Shown here: piece by piece, positions 1-12,510 of the stretch
Layout of the letters: each line of letters starts with the position of its first letter
How positions within the stretch are numbered: the stretch's first letter is position 1
Source: Lithodes maja
Lineage: Eukaryota; Arthropoda; Malacostraca; Decapoda; Lithodidae
Direction of reading: 5' to 3'
Length of the DNA stretch: 64,000 bases
Assembly: GCA_037953745.1 (NCBI GenBank)
Contig: JBAKBP010004261.1
Location: forward strand, 1-64,000
Made by a program: the position numbers and the translations under genes
Notes under the pieces: generated by a model
Database searches by the model: none
What the model was told of the DNA's origin: nothing
What the model saw: only the letters and a program-made list of their open reading frames with translations

Positions 1-3000
1 GAGGCTCTAAATCCCGTTTTTATGTCTCCACCATACAAGACCAAATCACTTTAGTGTCCAATCTCAGAAAATAGTTTTTGAGAAAATATTATTTTGTCAA
101 TTCAATGTTAATTAGACTAGTTTTTAGGGTGATTTTAGCTCTATTATATGTCTACCTCTCATGTATTAATATAGCCCACTTATAGAGGCTCTAAATCCCG
201 TTTTTATGTCTCCACCATACAAGACCAAATCACTTTAGTGTCCAATCTCAGAAAATAGTTTTTGAGAAAATATTATTTTGTCAATTCAATGTTAATTAGA
301 CTAGTTTTTAGGGTGATTTTAGCTCTATTATATGTCTACCTCTCATGTATTAAGATAGCCCACTTATAGAGGCTCTAAATCCCGTTTTTATGTCTCAGTT
401 ATAGAGGCTCTAAATCCCGTTTTGTGTCTCCACCATACAAGACCAATTCACTTTAGTGTCCAATCTCAGAAAATAGTTTTTGAGAAAATATTATTTTGTC
501 AATTCAATGTTAATTAGCCTAGTTTTTAGGGTGATTTTAGCTCTATTATATGTCTACCTCTCGTGTAGATAGCCCAGTTATGGAGGCTCTAAATCCCGTT
601 TTATGTCTCCACCATACAAGACCAATTCACTTTAGTGTCCAATCTCAGAAAATAGTTTTTGAGAAAATATTATTTTTCAATTCAATGTTAATTAGCCTAG
701 TTTTTAGGGTGATTTTAGCTCTATTATATGTCTACCTCTCGTGTAGATAGCCCAGTTATATTGGCTCTAAATCCCGTTTTATGTCTCCAACATACAAGAC
801 CAATTCACTTTAGTGTCCAATCTCAGAAAATAGTTTTTGAGAAATTATTATTTTGTCAATTCAATGTTAATTAGCCTAGTTTTTAGGGTGATTTTAGCTC
901 TATTATATGTCTACCTCTCGTGTAGATAGCCCAGTTATATTGGCTCTAAATCCCGTTTTATGTCTCCACCATACAAGACCAATTCACTTTAGTGTCCAAT
1001 CTCAGAAAATAGTTTTTGATAAATTATTATTTTGTCAATTCAATGTTAATTAGCCTAGTTTTTAGGGTGATTTTAGCTCTATTATATGTCTACCTCTCGT
1101 GTAGATAGCCCAGTTATAGAGGCTCTAAATCCCGTTTTGTGTCTCCACCATACAAGACCAATTCACTTTAGTGTCCAATCTCAGAAAATAGTTTTTGAGA
1201 AAATATTATTTTGTCAATTCAATGTTAATTAGCCTAGTTTTTAGGGTGATTTTAGCTCTATTATATGTCTACCTCTCGTGTATTAAGATAGCCCAGTTAT
1301 ATTGGCTCTAAATCGTGTTTTGTGTCTCCACCATACAAGACCAATTCACTTTAGTGTCCAATCTCAGAAAATAGTTTTTGAGAAAATATTATTTTGTCAA
1401 TTCAATGTTAATTAGCCTAGTTTTTAGGGTGATTTTTAGCTCTATTATATGTCTACCTCTCTTGTATTAAGATAGCCCAGTTATAGAGGCTCTAAATCCC
1501 GTTTTGTGTCTCCACCATACAAGACCAATTCACTTTAATGTCCAATCTCAGAAAATAGTTTTTGAGAAAATATTATTTTGTCAATTCAATGTTAATTAGC
1601 CTAGTTTTTAGGGTGATTTTAGCTCTATTATATGTCTACCTCTATTGTATTAAGATAGCCCAGTTATAGAGGCTCTAAATCCCGTTTTATGTCTCCACCA
1701 TACAAGACCAATTCACTTTAGTGTCCAATCTCAGAAAATAGTTTTTGAGAAAATATTATTTTGTCAATTCAATGTTAATTAGCCTAGTTTTTAGGGTGAT
1801 TTTAGCTCTATTATATGTCTACCTCTCGTGTATTAAGATAGCCCAGTTATATTGGCTCTAAATCGTGTTTTGTGTCTCCACCATACAAGACCAATTCACT
1901 TTAGTGTCCAATCTCAGAAAATAGTTTTTGAGAAATTATTATTTTGTCAATTCAATATTAATTAGCCTAGTTTTTAGGGTGATTTTAGCTCTATTATATG
2001 TCTACCTCTCATGTATTAAGATAGCCCAGTTATATTGGCTCTAATCGTGTTTTGTGTCTCCACCATACAAGACCAATTCACTTTAGTGTCCAATCTCAGA
2101 AAATAGTTTTTGAGAAAATATTATTTTGTCAATTCAATGTTAATTAGCCTAGTTTTTAGGGTGATTTTAGCTCTATTATATGTCTACCTCTCATGTATTA
2201 AGATAGCCCAGTTATAGAGGCTCTAAATCCCGTTTTATGTCTCCACCATACAAGACCAATTCACTTTAGTGTCCAATCTCAGAAAATAGTTTTTGAGAAA
2301 ATATTATTTTGTCAATTCAATGTTAATTAGCCTAGTTTTTAGGGTGATTTTAGCTCTATTATATGTCTACCTCTCGTGTATTAAGATAGCCCAGTTATAG
2401 AGGCTCTAAATCCCGTTTTATGTCTCCACCATACAAGACCAATTCACTTTAGTGTCCAATCTCAGAAAATAGTTTTTGAGAAAATATTATTTTGTCAATT
2501 CAATGTTAATTATCTTAGTTTTTAGGGTGATTTTAGCTGTATTATATGTCTACCTCTCGTGTATGTAGATTGCCCAGTTATAGAGGCTCTAAATCCCGTT
2601 TTGTGTCTCCACCATACAAGACCAATTCACTTTAGTGTCCAATCTCAGAAAATAGTTTTTGAGAAATTATTATTTTGTCAATTCAATGTTAATTATCTTA
2701 GTTTTTAGGGTGATTTTAGCTGTATTATATGTCTACCTCTCGTGTATTAAGATAGCCCAGTTATAGAGGCTCTAAATCCCGTTTTGTGTCTCCACCATAC
2801 AAGACCAATTCACTTTAGTGTCCAATCTCAGAAAATAGTTTTTGAGAAATTATTATTTTGTCAATTCAATGTTAATTATCTTAGTTTTTAGGGTGATTTT
2901 AGCTGTATTATATGTCTACCTCTCGTGTATGTAGATAGCCCAGTTATAGAGGCTCTAAATCCCGTTTTATGTCTCCACCATACAAGACCAATTCACTTTA

Positions 3001-6000
3001 GTGTCCAATCTCAGAAAATAGTTTTTGAGAAAATATTATTTTGTCAATTCAATGTTAATTAGCCTAGTTTTTAGGGTGATTTTAGCTCTATTATATGTCT
3101 ACCTCTCATGTATTAAGATAGCCCAGTTATAGAGGCTCTAAATCCCGTTTTATGTCTCCCCTACACAAGACCATTAATTCACTTTAGTGTCCAATCTCAG
3201 AAAATAGTTTTAGAGAAAATATTATTTTGTCAATTCAATGTTAACTAGCCTAGTTATTAGGGTGATTTTAGCTCTATTATATGTCTACGTCTCGTGTATT
3301 AAGATAACCAAGTTATAGCGGCTCTAAATCGCGTTTCTTATCTCCCCTATACAAGACCATTAATTCACTTTAGTGTCCAATCTCAGAAAATATTTTTAGA
3401 GAGAATCTTATTTTGGTCAATTCAATGTTAACTAGCCTAGTTATTAGGGTGATTTTAGCTCTATTATATGTCTACGTCTCGTGTATTAAGATAACCCAGT
3501 TATAGCGGCTCTAAATCGCGTTTCTTATCTCCCCTATACAAGACCATTAATTCACTTTAGTGTCCAATCTCAGAAAATAGTTTTTGAGAAAATCTTATTT
3601 TGGTCAATTCAATGTTAACTAGCCTAGTTATTAGGGTGATTTTAGCTCTATTATATGTCTACGTCTCGTGTATTAAGATAACCCAGTTATAGCGGCTCTA
3701 AATCGCGTTTCTTATCTCCCCTATACAAGACCATTAATTCACTTTAGTGTCCAATCTCAGAAAATAGTTTTAGAGAAAATCTTATTTTGGTCAATTCAAT
3801 GTTAACTAGCCTAGTTATTAGGGTGATTTTAGCTCTATTATATGTCTACGTCTCGTGTATTAAGATAACCCAGTTATAGCGGCTCTAAATCGCGTTTCTT
3901 ATCTCCCCTATACAAGACCATTAATTCACTTTAGTGTCCAATCTCAGAAAATATTTTTAGAGAGAATCTTATTTTGGTCAATTCAATGTTAACTAGCCTA
4001 GTTATTAGGGTGATTTTAGCTCTATTATATGTCTACGTCTCATGTATTAAGATAACCCAGTTATAACGGCTCTAAATCGCGTTTCGTGTCTCCCCTATAC
4101 AAGACCATTAATTCACTTTAGTGTCCAATCTCAGAAAATATTTTTAGAGAAAATCTTATTTTGGTCAATTCAATGTTAACTAGCCTAGTTATTAGGGTGA
4201 TTTTAGCTCTATTATATGTCTACGTCTCGTGTATTAAGATAACCCAGTTATAGCGGCTCTAAATCGCGTTTCTTATCTCCCCTATACAAGACCATTAATT
4301 CACTTTAGTGTCCAATCTCAGAAAATATTTTTAGAGAGAATCTTATTTTGGTCAATTCAATGTTAACTAGCCTAGTTATTAGGGTGATTTTAGCTCTATT
4401 ATATGTCTACGTCTCATGTATTAAGATAACCCAGTTATAACGGCTCTAAATCGCGTTTCGTGTCTCCCCTATACAAGACCATTAATTCACTTTAGTGTCC
4501 AATCTCAGAAAATATTTTTAGAGAAAATATTATTTTGTCAATTCAATGTTAACTAGCCTAGTTTTTAGGGTGATTTTAGTTCTATTATATGTCTACGTCT
4601 CATGTATTAAGATAGCCCAGTTATAGGGGCTCTAAATCGCGTTTCGTGTCTCCACTATACAAGACCATTAATTCACTTTAGTGTCCAATCTCAGAAAATA
4701 GTTTTAGAGATAATCTTATTTTGGTCAATTCAATGTTAACTAGCCTTGTTATTAGGCTGATTTTAGCTCTATTATATGTCTACGTCTCATGTATTAAGAT
4801 AGCCCAGTTATAGGGGCTCTAAATTCGTGTCTCCACTATACAAGACCATTAATTCACTTTAGTGTCCAATCTCAGAAAATAGTTTTAGAGATAATCTTAT
4901 TTTGGTCAATTCAATGTTAACTAGCCTTGTTATTAGGCTGATTTTAGCTCTATTATATGTCTACGTCTCATGTATTAAGATAGCCCAGTTATAGGGGCTC
5001 TAAATTCGTGTCTCCCCTATACAAGACCATTAATTCACTTTAGTGTCCAATCTCAGAAAATATTTTTAGAGATAATCTTATTTTGGTCAATTCAATGTTA
5101 ACTAGCCTTGTTATTAGGCTAATTTTAGCTCTATTATATGTCTACGTCTCATGTATTAAGATAGCCCAGTTATAGGGGCTCTAAATTCGTGTCTCCCCTA
5201 TACAAGACCATTAATTCACTTTAGTGTCCAATCTCAGAAAATATTTTTAGAGATAATCTTATTTTGGTCAATTCAATGTTAACTAGCCTAGTTATTAGGC
5301 TAATTTTAGCTCTATTATATGTCTACGTCTCATGTATTAAGATAGCCCAGTTATAGGGGCTCTAAATTCGTGTCTCCCCTATAGAAGACCATTAATTCAC
5401 TTTAGTGTCCAATCTCAGAAAATATTTTTAGAGATAATCTTATTTTGGTCAATTCAATGTTAACTAACCTTGTTATTAGGCTGATTTTAGCTCTATTATA
5501 TGTCTACGTCTCATGTATTAAGATAGCCCAGTTATAGGGGCTCTAAATTCATGTCTCCCCTATACAAGACCATTAATTCACTTTAGTGTCCAATCTCAGA
5601 AAATATTTTTAGAGATAATCTTATTTTGGTCAATTCAATGTTAACTAGCCTAGTTATTAGGCTGATTTTAGCTCTATTATATGTCTACGTCTCATGTATT
5701 AAGATAGCCCAGTTATAGGGGCTCTAAATTCGTGTCTCCCCTATACAAGACCATTAATTCACTTTAGTGTCCAATCTCAGAAAATATTTTTAGAGAGAAT
5801 CTTATTTTGGTCAATTCAATGTTAACTAGCCTAGTTATTAGGCTGATTTTAGCTCTATTATATGTCTACGTCTCATGTATTAAGATAGCCCAGTTATAGG
5901 GGCTCTAAATTCGTGTCTCCCCTATACAAGACCATTAATTCACTTTAGTGTCCAATCTCAGAAAATATTTTTAGAGAGAATCTTATTTTGGTCAATTCAA

Positions 6001-7895
6001 TGTTAACTAGCCTAGTTATTAGGCTGATTTTAGCTCTATTATATGTCTACGTCTCATGTATTAAGATAGCCCAGTTATAGGGGCTCTAAATGGGGTTTCG
6101 TGTCTCCCCTATACAAGACCATTAATTCACTTTAGTGTCCAATCTCAGAAAATATTTTTAGAGATAATCTTATTTTGTCAATTCAATGTTAACTAGCCTA
6201 GTTTTTAGGCTGATTTTAGCTCTATTAATTGTCTACGTCTCATGTATTAAGATAACCCAGTTATAGAGGCTCTAAACCTCGCTTCATGTCTCCCCTACAC
6301 AAGACCATTAATTCACTTTAGTGTCCAATCTCAGAAAATATTTTTAGAGAAAATCTTATTTTGGTCAATTCAATGTTAACTAGCCTAGTTTTTAGGGTGA
6401 TTTTAGCTCTATTATATGTCTACGTCTCATGTATTAAGATAGCCCAGTTATAGGGGCTCTAAATGGGGTTTCGTGTCTCCCCTACACAAGACCATTAATT
6501 CACTTTAGTGTCCAATCTCAGAAAATATTTTTAGAGAGAATCTTATTTTGGTCATTTCAATGTTAACTAGCCTAGTTATTAGGCTGATTTTAGCTCTATT
6601 ATATGTCTACGTCTCATGTATTAAGATAACCCAGTTATAGAGGCTCTAAACCTCGCTTCATGTCTCCCCTACACAAGACCATTAATTCACTTTAGTGTCC
6701 AATCTCAGAAAATATTTTTAGAGAGAATCTTATTTTGGTCAATTCAATGTTAACTAGCCTAGTTATTAGGCTGATTTTAGCTCTATTATATGTCTACGTC
6801 TCATGTATTAAGATAACCCAGTTATAGAGGCTCTAAACCTCGCTTCATGTCTCCCCTACACAAGACCATTAATTCACTTTAGTGTCCAATCTCAGAAAAT
6901 ATTTTTAGAGAGAATCTTATTTTGGTCAATTCAATGTTAACTAGCCTAGTTATTAGGCTGATTTTAGCTCTATTATATGTCTACGTCTCATGTATTAAGA
7001 TAACCCAGTTATAGAGGCTCTAAACCTCGCTTCGTGTCTCCCCTACACAAGACCATTAATTCACTTTAGTGTCCAATCTCAGAAAATATTTTTAGAGAGA
7101 ATCTTATTTTGGTCATTTCAATGTTAACTAGCCTAGTTTTTAGGGTGATTTTAGCTCTATTATATGTCTACGTCTCGTGTAGATAGCCCAGTTAGAAAAT
7201 ATTTTTAGAGAGAATATTATGTTGTCAATTCAATGTTAACTAGCCTAGTTTGTAGGGTGATTTTAGCTCTATTATATGTCTACGTCTCGTGTAGATAGCC
7301 CAGTTAGAAAATATTTTTAGAGAGAATATTATTTTGGTCAATTCAATGTTAACTAGCCTAGTTTTTAGGGTGATTTTAGCTCTATTATATGTCTACGTCT
7401 CGTGTAGATAGCCCAGTTATAGAGGCTCTAAACCCCGCTTCGTCTCTCCACCATACAAGATCAATAATTCACTTTAGTGTCCAATCTCAGAAAATATTTT
7501 TTAGAGAGAATATTATTTTGGTCAATTCAATGATAACTAGCCTAGTTTTTAGGGTGATTTTAGCTCTATTATATGTCTACGTCTCATGTAGATAGCCCAG
7601 TTATAGAGGCTCTAAATCCCGCTTCTTGTCTCCACCATACAAGACCATTAATTCACTTTAGTGTCCAATCTCAGAAAATATTTTTAGAGAGAATATTATT
7701 TTGGTTAATTCAATGTTAACTAGCCTAGTTTTTAGGGTGATTTTAGCTCTATTATATGTCTACGTCTCGTGTAGATAGCCCAGTTATAGAGGCTCTAAAC
7801 CCCGCTTCGTGTCTCCACCATACAAGACCAATAATTCACTTTAGTGTCCAATCTCAGAAAATATTTTTTAGAGAGAATTTTATGTTTTTTCTGAG
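1..7895. repeat. Satellite array, 184-187 bp monomer, about 42 copies
   Basis: Head-to-tail monomers fill this stretch. Each has the order GGCTCTAAAT, a GTCTCC(A/C)C-TACAAGACC block, CACTTTAGTGTCCAATCTC, an A/T-rich middle, then GGTGATTTTAGCTCTATTAT. Subdomains are visible: 1-3.14 kb has a 184-bp form; 3.14-4.6 kb a 187-bp form with ACCATTAATTCAC and CTAAATCGCG; 4.6-6.1 kb a form with CTAAATTCGTGTC; 6.1-7.15 kb a mixture. Two shortened monomers of about 115 bp lie near 7190-7420, and the array decays after about 7880. Many monomers carry the near-palindrome AACTAG-C-CTAGTT. Short ORFs inside it are by-products of the repeat. A centromeric or heterochromatic role is possible but not shown. Confidence 0.97.
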
Positions 7896-8330
7896 ATTGT
7901 ACATTAATTATTAACTAACCTATTTTTAGGGGAATTTGAGCTCCATTGTGTGTCTACTACGTCTAATGTAGATAGACAGACTATATACACCATATATATA
8001 TAAAATACCCTAACCACGCCTACTCTACCCATAAAAATAGAAGTGTAAGGAAAAAGAAACATAATAAGATTACATTTAGTTTTTATTATTTTTTATTTAA
8101 TTTGAGTTGAACAATGTACCTGTTCCAGAGTCGATCTCACCCGCTCCACTGGCTGCCACTTGTACATTCTCTATCTTAACTGTTCCAGAGTCGATTAATG
8201 AAATTAACAAATATATGTACAGCCTGAGAGAAAGCAATTGATGGTAACGTGCAGCTACCATATATTCTATACCCCCCAAGGCATATCAATGCTCATGAAA
8301 TCCCCGAGCTACTAAGTCGAGCGCCCCACG
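7896..8330. other. Spacer upstream of the 424-aa ORF, with a TATA-like stretch
   Basis: The satellite ends here and AT-rich unique sequence begins. A TATA-like run (TATATATAAAA) sits at 7995-8005, about 330 bp before the ATG at 8331. It could be a core promoter for the downstream ORF, but AT-rich sequence produces such matches easily. No other gene is seen. Confidence 0.4.
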
Positions 8331-9605
8331 ATGGTAAATTCCACACAACAGGAGAATACGAATAAGAAGAAACACCATGACAGCGGCAGAATCTGCGGTC
8401 GTGGTAGCATCATGAAAAATGGGAAGCAGCACATCATAACCGATTTCTTTAAACTGGTGAAAATTCAGCGAGGAGGAAACTCGGCGACACTCAATATTCA
8501 ACACGTCGCCACAACTCTCAAAAAGCACTGCAATGTCCACTTGACCAACATGATCGATTTGGCTACCATTCAGCCCTGCAGAATTGCCAACCTGGTCAAC
8601 AAATGTAACACCAACCAGAAGATAGACATGTTATATCTCAAAATCATCTTTGTGTTATCGGTGGTCAAAATATCACCGTTCCGTTTAGATATCTACCACG
8701 ACAAAGTGACGCAGAAGTCTCGCTCACGGAACCTCTATTTGACAAACAAAATCTCGGGACAAGCGGACTACGACCCCCTAGCATCTCTATCGCCACTGGC
8801 GTGTCACACTATATTGCACAAAGTTAATTTCGACGAGCTCTTAACGACACTCAAGTGTGCCATAGCTGAGGTTAATGGACGTGACACTAGCGTTGACAAT
8901 GGACACTGTACCAAATTGGTGGTAGCAGTAGCACTCTTTATGTGTCGGTGTTACAAAGGTGAGCTGGATACAACCACCTTCCGTCATTTTTACTATACCC
9001 CCCCTAAAGCCAATGTTGTCACCAATGCCGATGAAGACCTGGTCACTCTCACCCCCATCAATGAACATTTACATTTTCTGGCGCGTCTTTTGAAGGTGAA
9101 CATAAGTAGTGACCCCCACAACATACCACAACAAAGCTGCTACCTTTCGCTCCAAGAAGTTATAAATTTGAAAGATTTGAGATCGTACAATCATTCGAAA
9201 CGCATCATCTTCACACTACTGTGCACTGCATTGTATAACATGCGATTCTGCCACAACCAAACTCACGCCCTGAAAGTAGCTGTAACTGAAGACGAAAGAT
9301 TACCGGTCATTTACTTTGCCCAAAAGAGCGACGGCGCCAATTTCCCCAGTTTGAATTCGGCCCTACAACTCGTGTATACCAAAGTGAAGGGTTGTAGTAC
9401 CCAAGCGGAGTGTTGCACCAATTTCACTTTGGATTCACTGATCTGTGCCAAGATTATGTTTGAATGTACATTGCTATCACACACAAACGTCCGAGAGAGT
9501 ATGATGGACGAAGATGCAGTGGATGGGCGGGAAATGAGGGTTATCACCGAATGGTGTATGAACATCGACCCCTTCCTTTACACAATTAATCCGGACCAGG
9601 TCTGA
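8331..9605 (+). CDS. Orphan 424-aa protein, intronless
   Basis: One uninterrupted ORF of 424 codons starts at an ATG with a good context (CACGATGG) and ends in TGA. I do not recognise the family. The N-terminus is polar and basic (KKK near residue 12). The body looks globular with many Cys and His residues, and I see no clear signal peptide or long membrane segment. Its base composition is more balanced than the AT-rich surroundings, which suggests real coding sequence. A polyadenylation signal AATAAA lies at 9682-9687, about 77 nt past the stop, inside a repeat that recurs at 12.13-12.2 and 12.35-12.4 kb. It converges on RNF144 with about 145 bp between stops. An intronless orphan ORF of this size among repeats suggests a mobile or viral origin or a retrocopy; that is inference. 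Confidence 0.6.
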   Translation: MVNSTQQENTNKKKHHDSGRICGRGSIMKNGKQHIITDFFKLVKIQRGGNSATLNIQHVATTLKKHCNVHLTNMIDLATIQPCRIANLVNKCNTNQKIDMLYLKIIFVLSVVKISPFRLDIYHDKVTQKSRSRNLYLTNKISGQADYDPLASLSPLACHTILHKVNFDELLTTLKCAIAEVNGRDTSVDNGHCTKLVVAVALFMCRCYKGELDTTTFRHFYYTPPKANVVTNADEDLVTLTPINEHLHFLARLLKVNISSDPHNIPQQSCYLSLQEVINLKDLRSYNHSKRIIFTLLCTALYNMRFCHNQTHALKVAVTEDERLPVIYFAQKSDGANFPSLNSALQLVYTKVKGCSTQAECCTNFTLDSLICAKIMFECTLLSHTNVRESMMDEDAVDGREMRVITEWCMNIDPFLYTINPDQV

Positions 9606-9681
9606 AGACATCATATTTATTGGAAATCCAGCTTCAACGGACAAACAACACACCAATGGATATTGTAGAATGAAGGACGAA

Positions 9682-9687
9682 AATAAA
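9682..9687 (+). promoter_or_regulatory. Candidate polyadenylation signal of the 424-aa ORF
   Basis: AATAAA lies about 77 nt downstream of the TGA at 9603-9605. The surrounding 50 bp is repeated at about 12131 and 12351, so the signal belongs to a repeat rather than to this gene alone. Confidence 0.4.
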
Positions 9688-9749
9688 CAAAATATTACAA
9701 AATAATTGTTTTTATATCCTGTAATTCAGAGACCGTACAAGCTATCATC

Positions 9750-11625
9750 CTAGAGGTCGTGCTTGGCGCAGGGTTTACACTTACAGTAGAGGAGGCATGG
9801 ACCCACAAACAGAAGGATAGGAGAGGCCATGACCAGAAGGAGGCCAAAACCCGCGAAGATGCCGATGACCTGCGCACGGTGCCACAAGACAGACGCTCGG
9901 CTATGACCCAGCTTGTTTTTGCACGGCCCCTTGTCATAGTGCCGCAGCAAAAAATCATCCTATGGAAGAAGATGAAATGTACGTTTAGCCCCATTGAGGT
10001 AGTAGACTGAGAAGAAAAGAAAGTCAGAGCATAAAATAATGCAAATTTAAATATCTCTTGGAAGGAAGACCAAAGGAGCAAAGTTTACTACAAAATAGTT
10101 GCAATAAAAGTATAAGGTCTTACATCCAATGAAGTTAAGCAGCACCAGCAGAAGACGTGCTTGCAGCGCGTGCACAGCATCTGAACGCACCCCGCGTCCC
10201 TCTCTATGGGAACTTTACATGACGGGCACCTCTTTATGGTGTCGTCATAAGGAACGTCCTGGTGAAAAATACAAAATTTATTTTTAATTTGTAGTTGATA
10301 TAAAGTCATAACTATTTTGTAATGTATCAAAGTCTTGTTAATAATTGTTGCAAACTAAATATCTGTAATTTATAATCCAGGAAACTTGATTTAAAAACAT
10401 AGCATGTGCATTGTGCAATCAACAAAGTGCGCAAATATGAGTGCCAGTACAAGCATTACTTCATTATAATATCTATTAATATAATACAATATTTAATACA
10501 AATTGTTAGTTGGGTGTTTTAAGCGTGTAGCCCACAAGCTCACTAGAGTTTCGGCTGGATGAGGTAGGCAGGGGGAGGTGGGGTGCCAGGGATGAGAGCA
10601 CTTAGCACAGAAGACAGTAGTGCAGTTCTGGCAGGTGGCAGACTGGAGCTCCTCATATTTGTTACCCCCCAGCTGGATTATGGTTTCGCACTCCGGCATG
10701 GGGCACCACACTCTAAGGGGGTCACAGTCCACTTCTGAAGCAATGCAAAAGTAACAAAGTTAGTGGGACGTCCATGCATAGCTTATTCATATTTTAACTA
10801 ACAGAAATATCATTAGTTGTAAACTCCTTCACTCCTAGACATCCATACATCTGAGTTAAATTATCATACATTAGCTAAAAGAAGTAGTATGGGACTTGGA
10901 AATGCCACTTCATAACTGCACATCCTACCGACGATGAAAAAATCAGCACACAGCAGCTAAGATTAATTAGAAAAGTTGTCCTGAATTATAAGTACAAAAA
11001 TTGATACTTTAGTAAAGATAATTACTGCTTTATCATATAGAATGGGAGTAAGAAACATGTAATCAAAGAAACTCACCTAAATTTGTCTTTAACCTAAGGT
11101 GAAATTGGTAGAGCTCAGGGCCCACCAGACTCTGCATCTCATCTAGTGTCAGTTCTCCCTGACAGTCGCAGTTGGCATCGGGACATTGGATGGTGTAGTC
11201 ACCCTCACGGATCTGGATTGCTACGTAAACCGCCATGCACTGAGGAATACACAAAGGAAGAAAGGGAGTTTTTTATTGTGGTCTTCAAAAATGCTTGGTT
11301 CTGTTTTCCGACTTAAGAAAACTGAGGAGTAAGCTTGAATACATACAAAATTGAAGGTTGAGTGTTAACTATAACAAGTTTTACCTTTTTTAAAATAGGT
11401 TGTGCTTAACAATGGTAAAGCTATTCTTACATCAAAGGCATCTTGACTTACATAATTGCAGAAGCGACATAGGCACTTCTGGAGCTGGTACATTTCCTTG
11501 ATGGGGACATCAGAAAGGCACAGTTTACAAAAGACTGTATCCTGCCCGGACCTGGAACCCACAGAGGCGGTGGAGGCACAGCACGAGCATCCACTGCCTT
11601 CGCCCTCCACCAAACTAGAATCCAT
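9750..11625 (-). CDS. RNF144: RNF144-type RBR E3 ubiquitin ligase, five exons
   Basis: Spliced CDS on the minus strand: exons 11625-11452, 11239-11077, 10734-10544, 10258-10124 and 9959-9750, together 873 nt or 290 aa (vertebrate RNF144A is 292 aa). All introns are GT-AG with donors GTAAGT, GTGAGT, GTGAGC and GTAAGA; the third (CTA|GTGAGC) is the weakest. Exon 1 starts RING1 (FCKLCLSDVP), exon 2 ends it, exon 3 holds the in-between RING, and exon 4 holds RING2 (IKRCPSCKVPIERDAGC). The catalytic cysteine is about residue 200. Exon 5 gives the conserved HYDKGPCKNKLGHSRAS block and a C-terminal membrane segment near residues 252-278. An in-frame TAA upstream supports the ATG at 11625. RBR ligases take ubiquitin from an E2 onto the RING2 cysteine before passing it to substrate; RNF144 proteins are tail-anchored in membranes. 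A or B subtype cannot be decided. Confidence 0.93.
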
Positions 11626-11930
11626 CTGTAACCAGAAGCTGTGGAGGGTGACCTTTGGTTAACTTTCTTTACGGCGCCCCTGCTGACGACAAGGCCAAGA
11701 CTGTATGGCACTTGTGTAGTAGTGGCTCTGGGGATGTAGCTTCTCCATACTGCGCTATGCTATGCGCCGAAGTGTCCCTCGGCAATTCTTTCCGTTTCCG
11801 TCCCGGGGTGTCACAGCGACTTCATCCGTGGCATGATGAGCTGTGATTGGGTTTTATTGAGTCTCCGTGATGGATTGAAGAGCTTGATGGCTGTGGGTGA
11901 GGTTACTCCACGGCTGAAGGAGGCGACACT
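11626..11930 (-). promoter_or_regulatory. Putative 5' region and promoter of RNF144
   Basis: This GC-richer stretch lies directly upstream of the RNF144 start. On the minus strand it contains a CCAAT box (ATTGG on the plus strand at 11846-11850), about 220 bp before the ATG. I see no clear TATA box. The promoter role is inferred from position. Confidence 0.35.
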
Positions 11931-12510
11931 GCTCGTTCATGTCTCCACCGTACAAGACCACAGTTTACTTGGATGTTTCCATGTTGTAGAAAAATAAAGA
12001 TATGAATTTTATCAAGTAAGATTCTAGTTTTTTTAGGGCCCGTCTCTTTGTATTAGCTAGTCTAGTTTTTAGGGGCTCTGAATCCCATGTCTCCACCGTA
12101 CAAGACCAGTTTATTTGGATGTTTCCATGTTGTAGAATGAAGGACGAAAATAAACAAAATATTACAAAATAATTGTTTTATATCCTGTAGTGTGAAATAA
12201 AAATATAAGCTAATCTGAGAAGATATGAATTTTATCAAGTAAGATTCTAGTTTTTTAGGGCCCGTCTCTTTGTATTAGCTAGTCTAGTTTTTAGGGGCTC
12301 TGAATCCCATGTCTCCACCATACAAGACCAGTTTACTTGGATGTTTCCATGTTGTAGAATGAAGGACGAAAATAAACAAAATATTACAAAATAATTTTTT
12401 TATATCCTTTAGTGTGAAATAAAAATATAAGCTAATCTGAGAAGATATGAATTTTATCAAGTAATATTCTAGTTTTTTAGGGCCCGTCTCTTTGTATTGG
12501 CTAGTCTCGA
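11931..12510. repeat. Tandem repeat of about 220 bp related to the left-hand satellite
   Basis: Two to three copies of a unit run through this stretch, for example GTTGTAGAATGAAGGACGA at about 12131 and again 220 bp later. The unit contains the satellite-like pieces GTCTCCACC-TACAAGACC and CTAGTTTTTAGGGGCTCT, plus the AATAAA-bearing sequence also found after the 424-aa ORF at 9.66-9.72 kb. Another fragment (AGCTAATCTGAGAAGATATG) recurs at 15.47 kb. The unit therefore links the satellite and the flanks of both orphan ORFs. Confidence 0.85.

Noticed and set aside
550..7595. Short ORFs beginning MSTSRVDSPV inside the satellite
   Set aside because: They arise from the satellite monomer itself and do not persist across monomers.
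1..7895. CRISPR array
   Set aside because: The repeats are contiguous 184-187 bp monomers without short repeats and unique spacers, and the DNA is eukaryotic.
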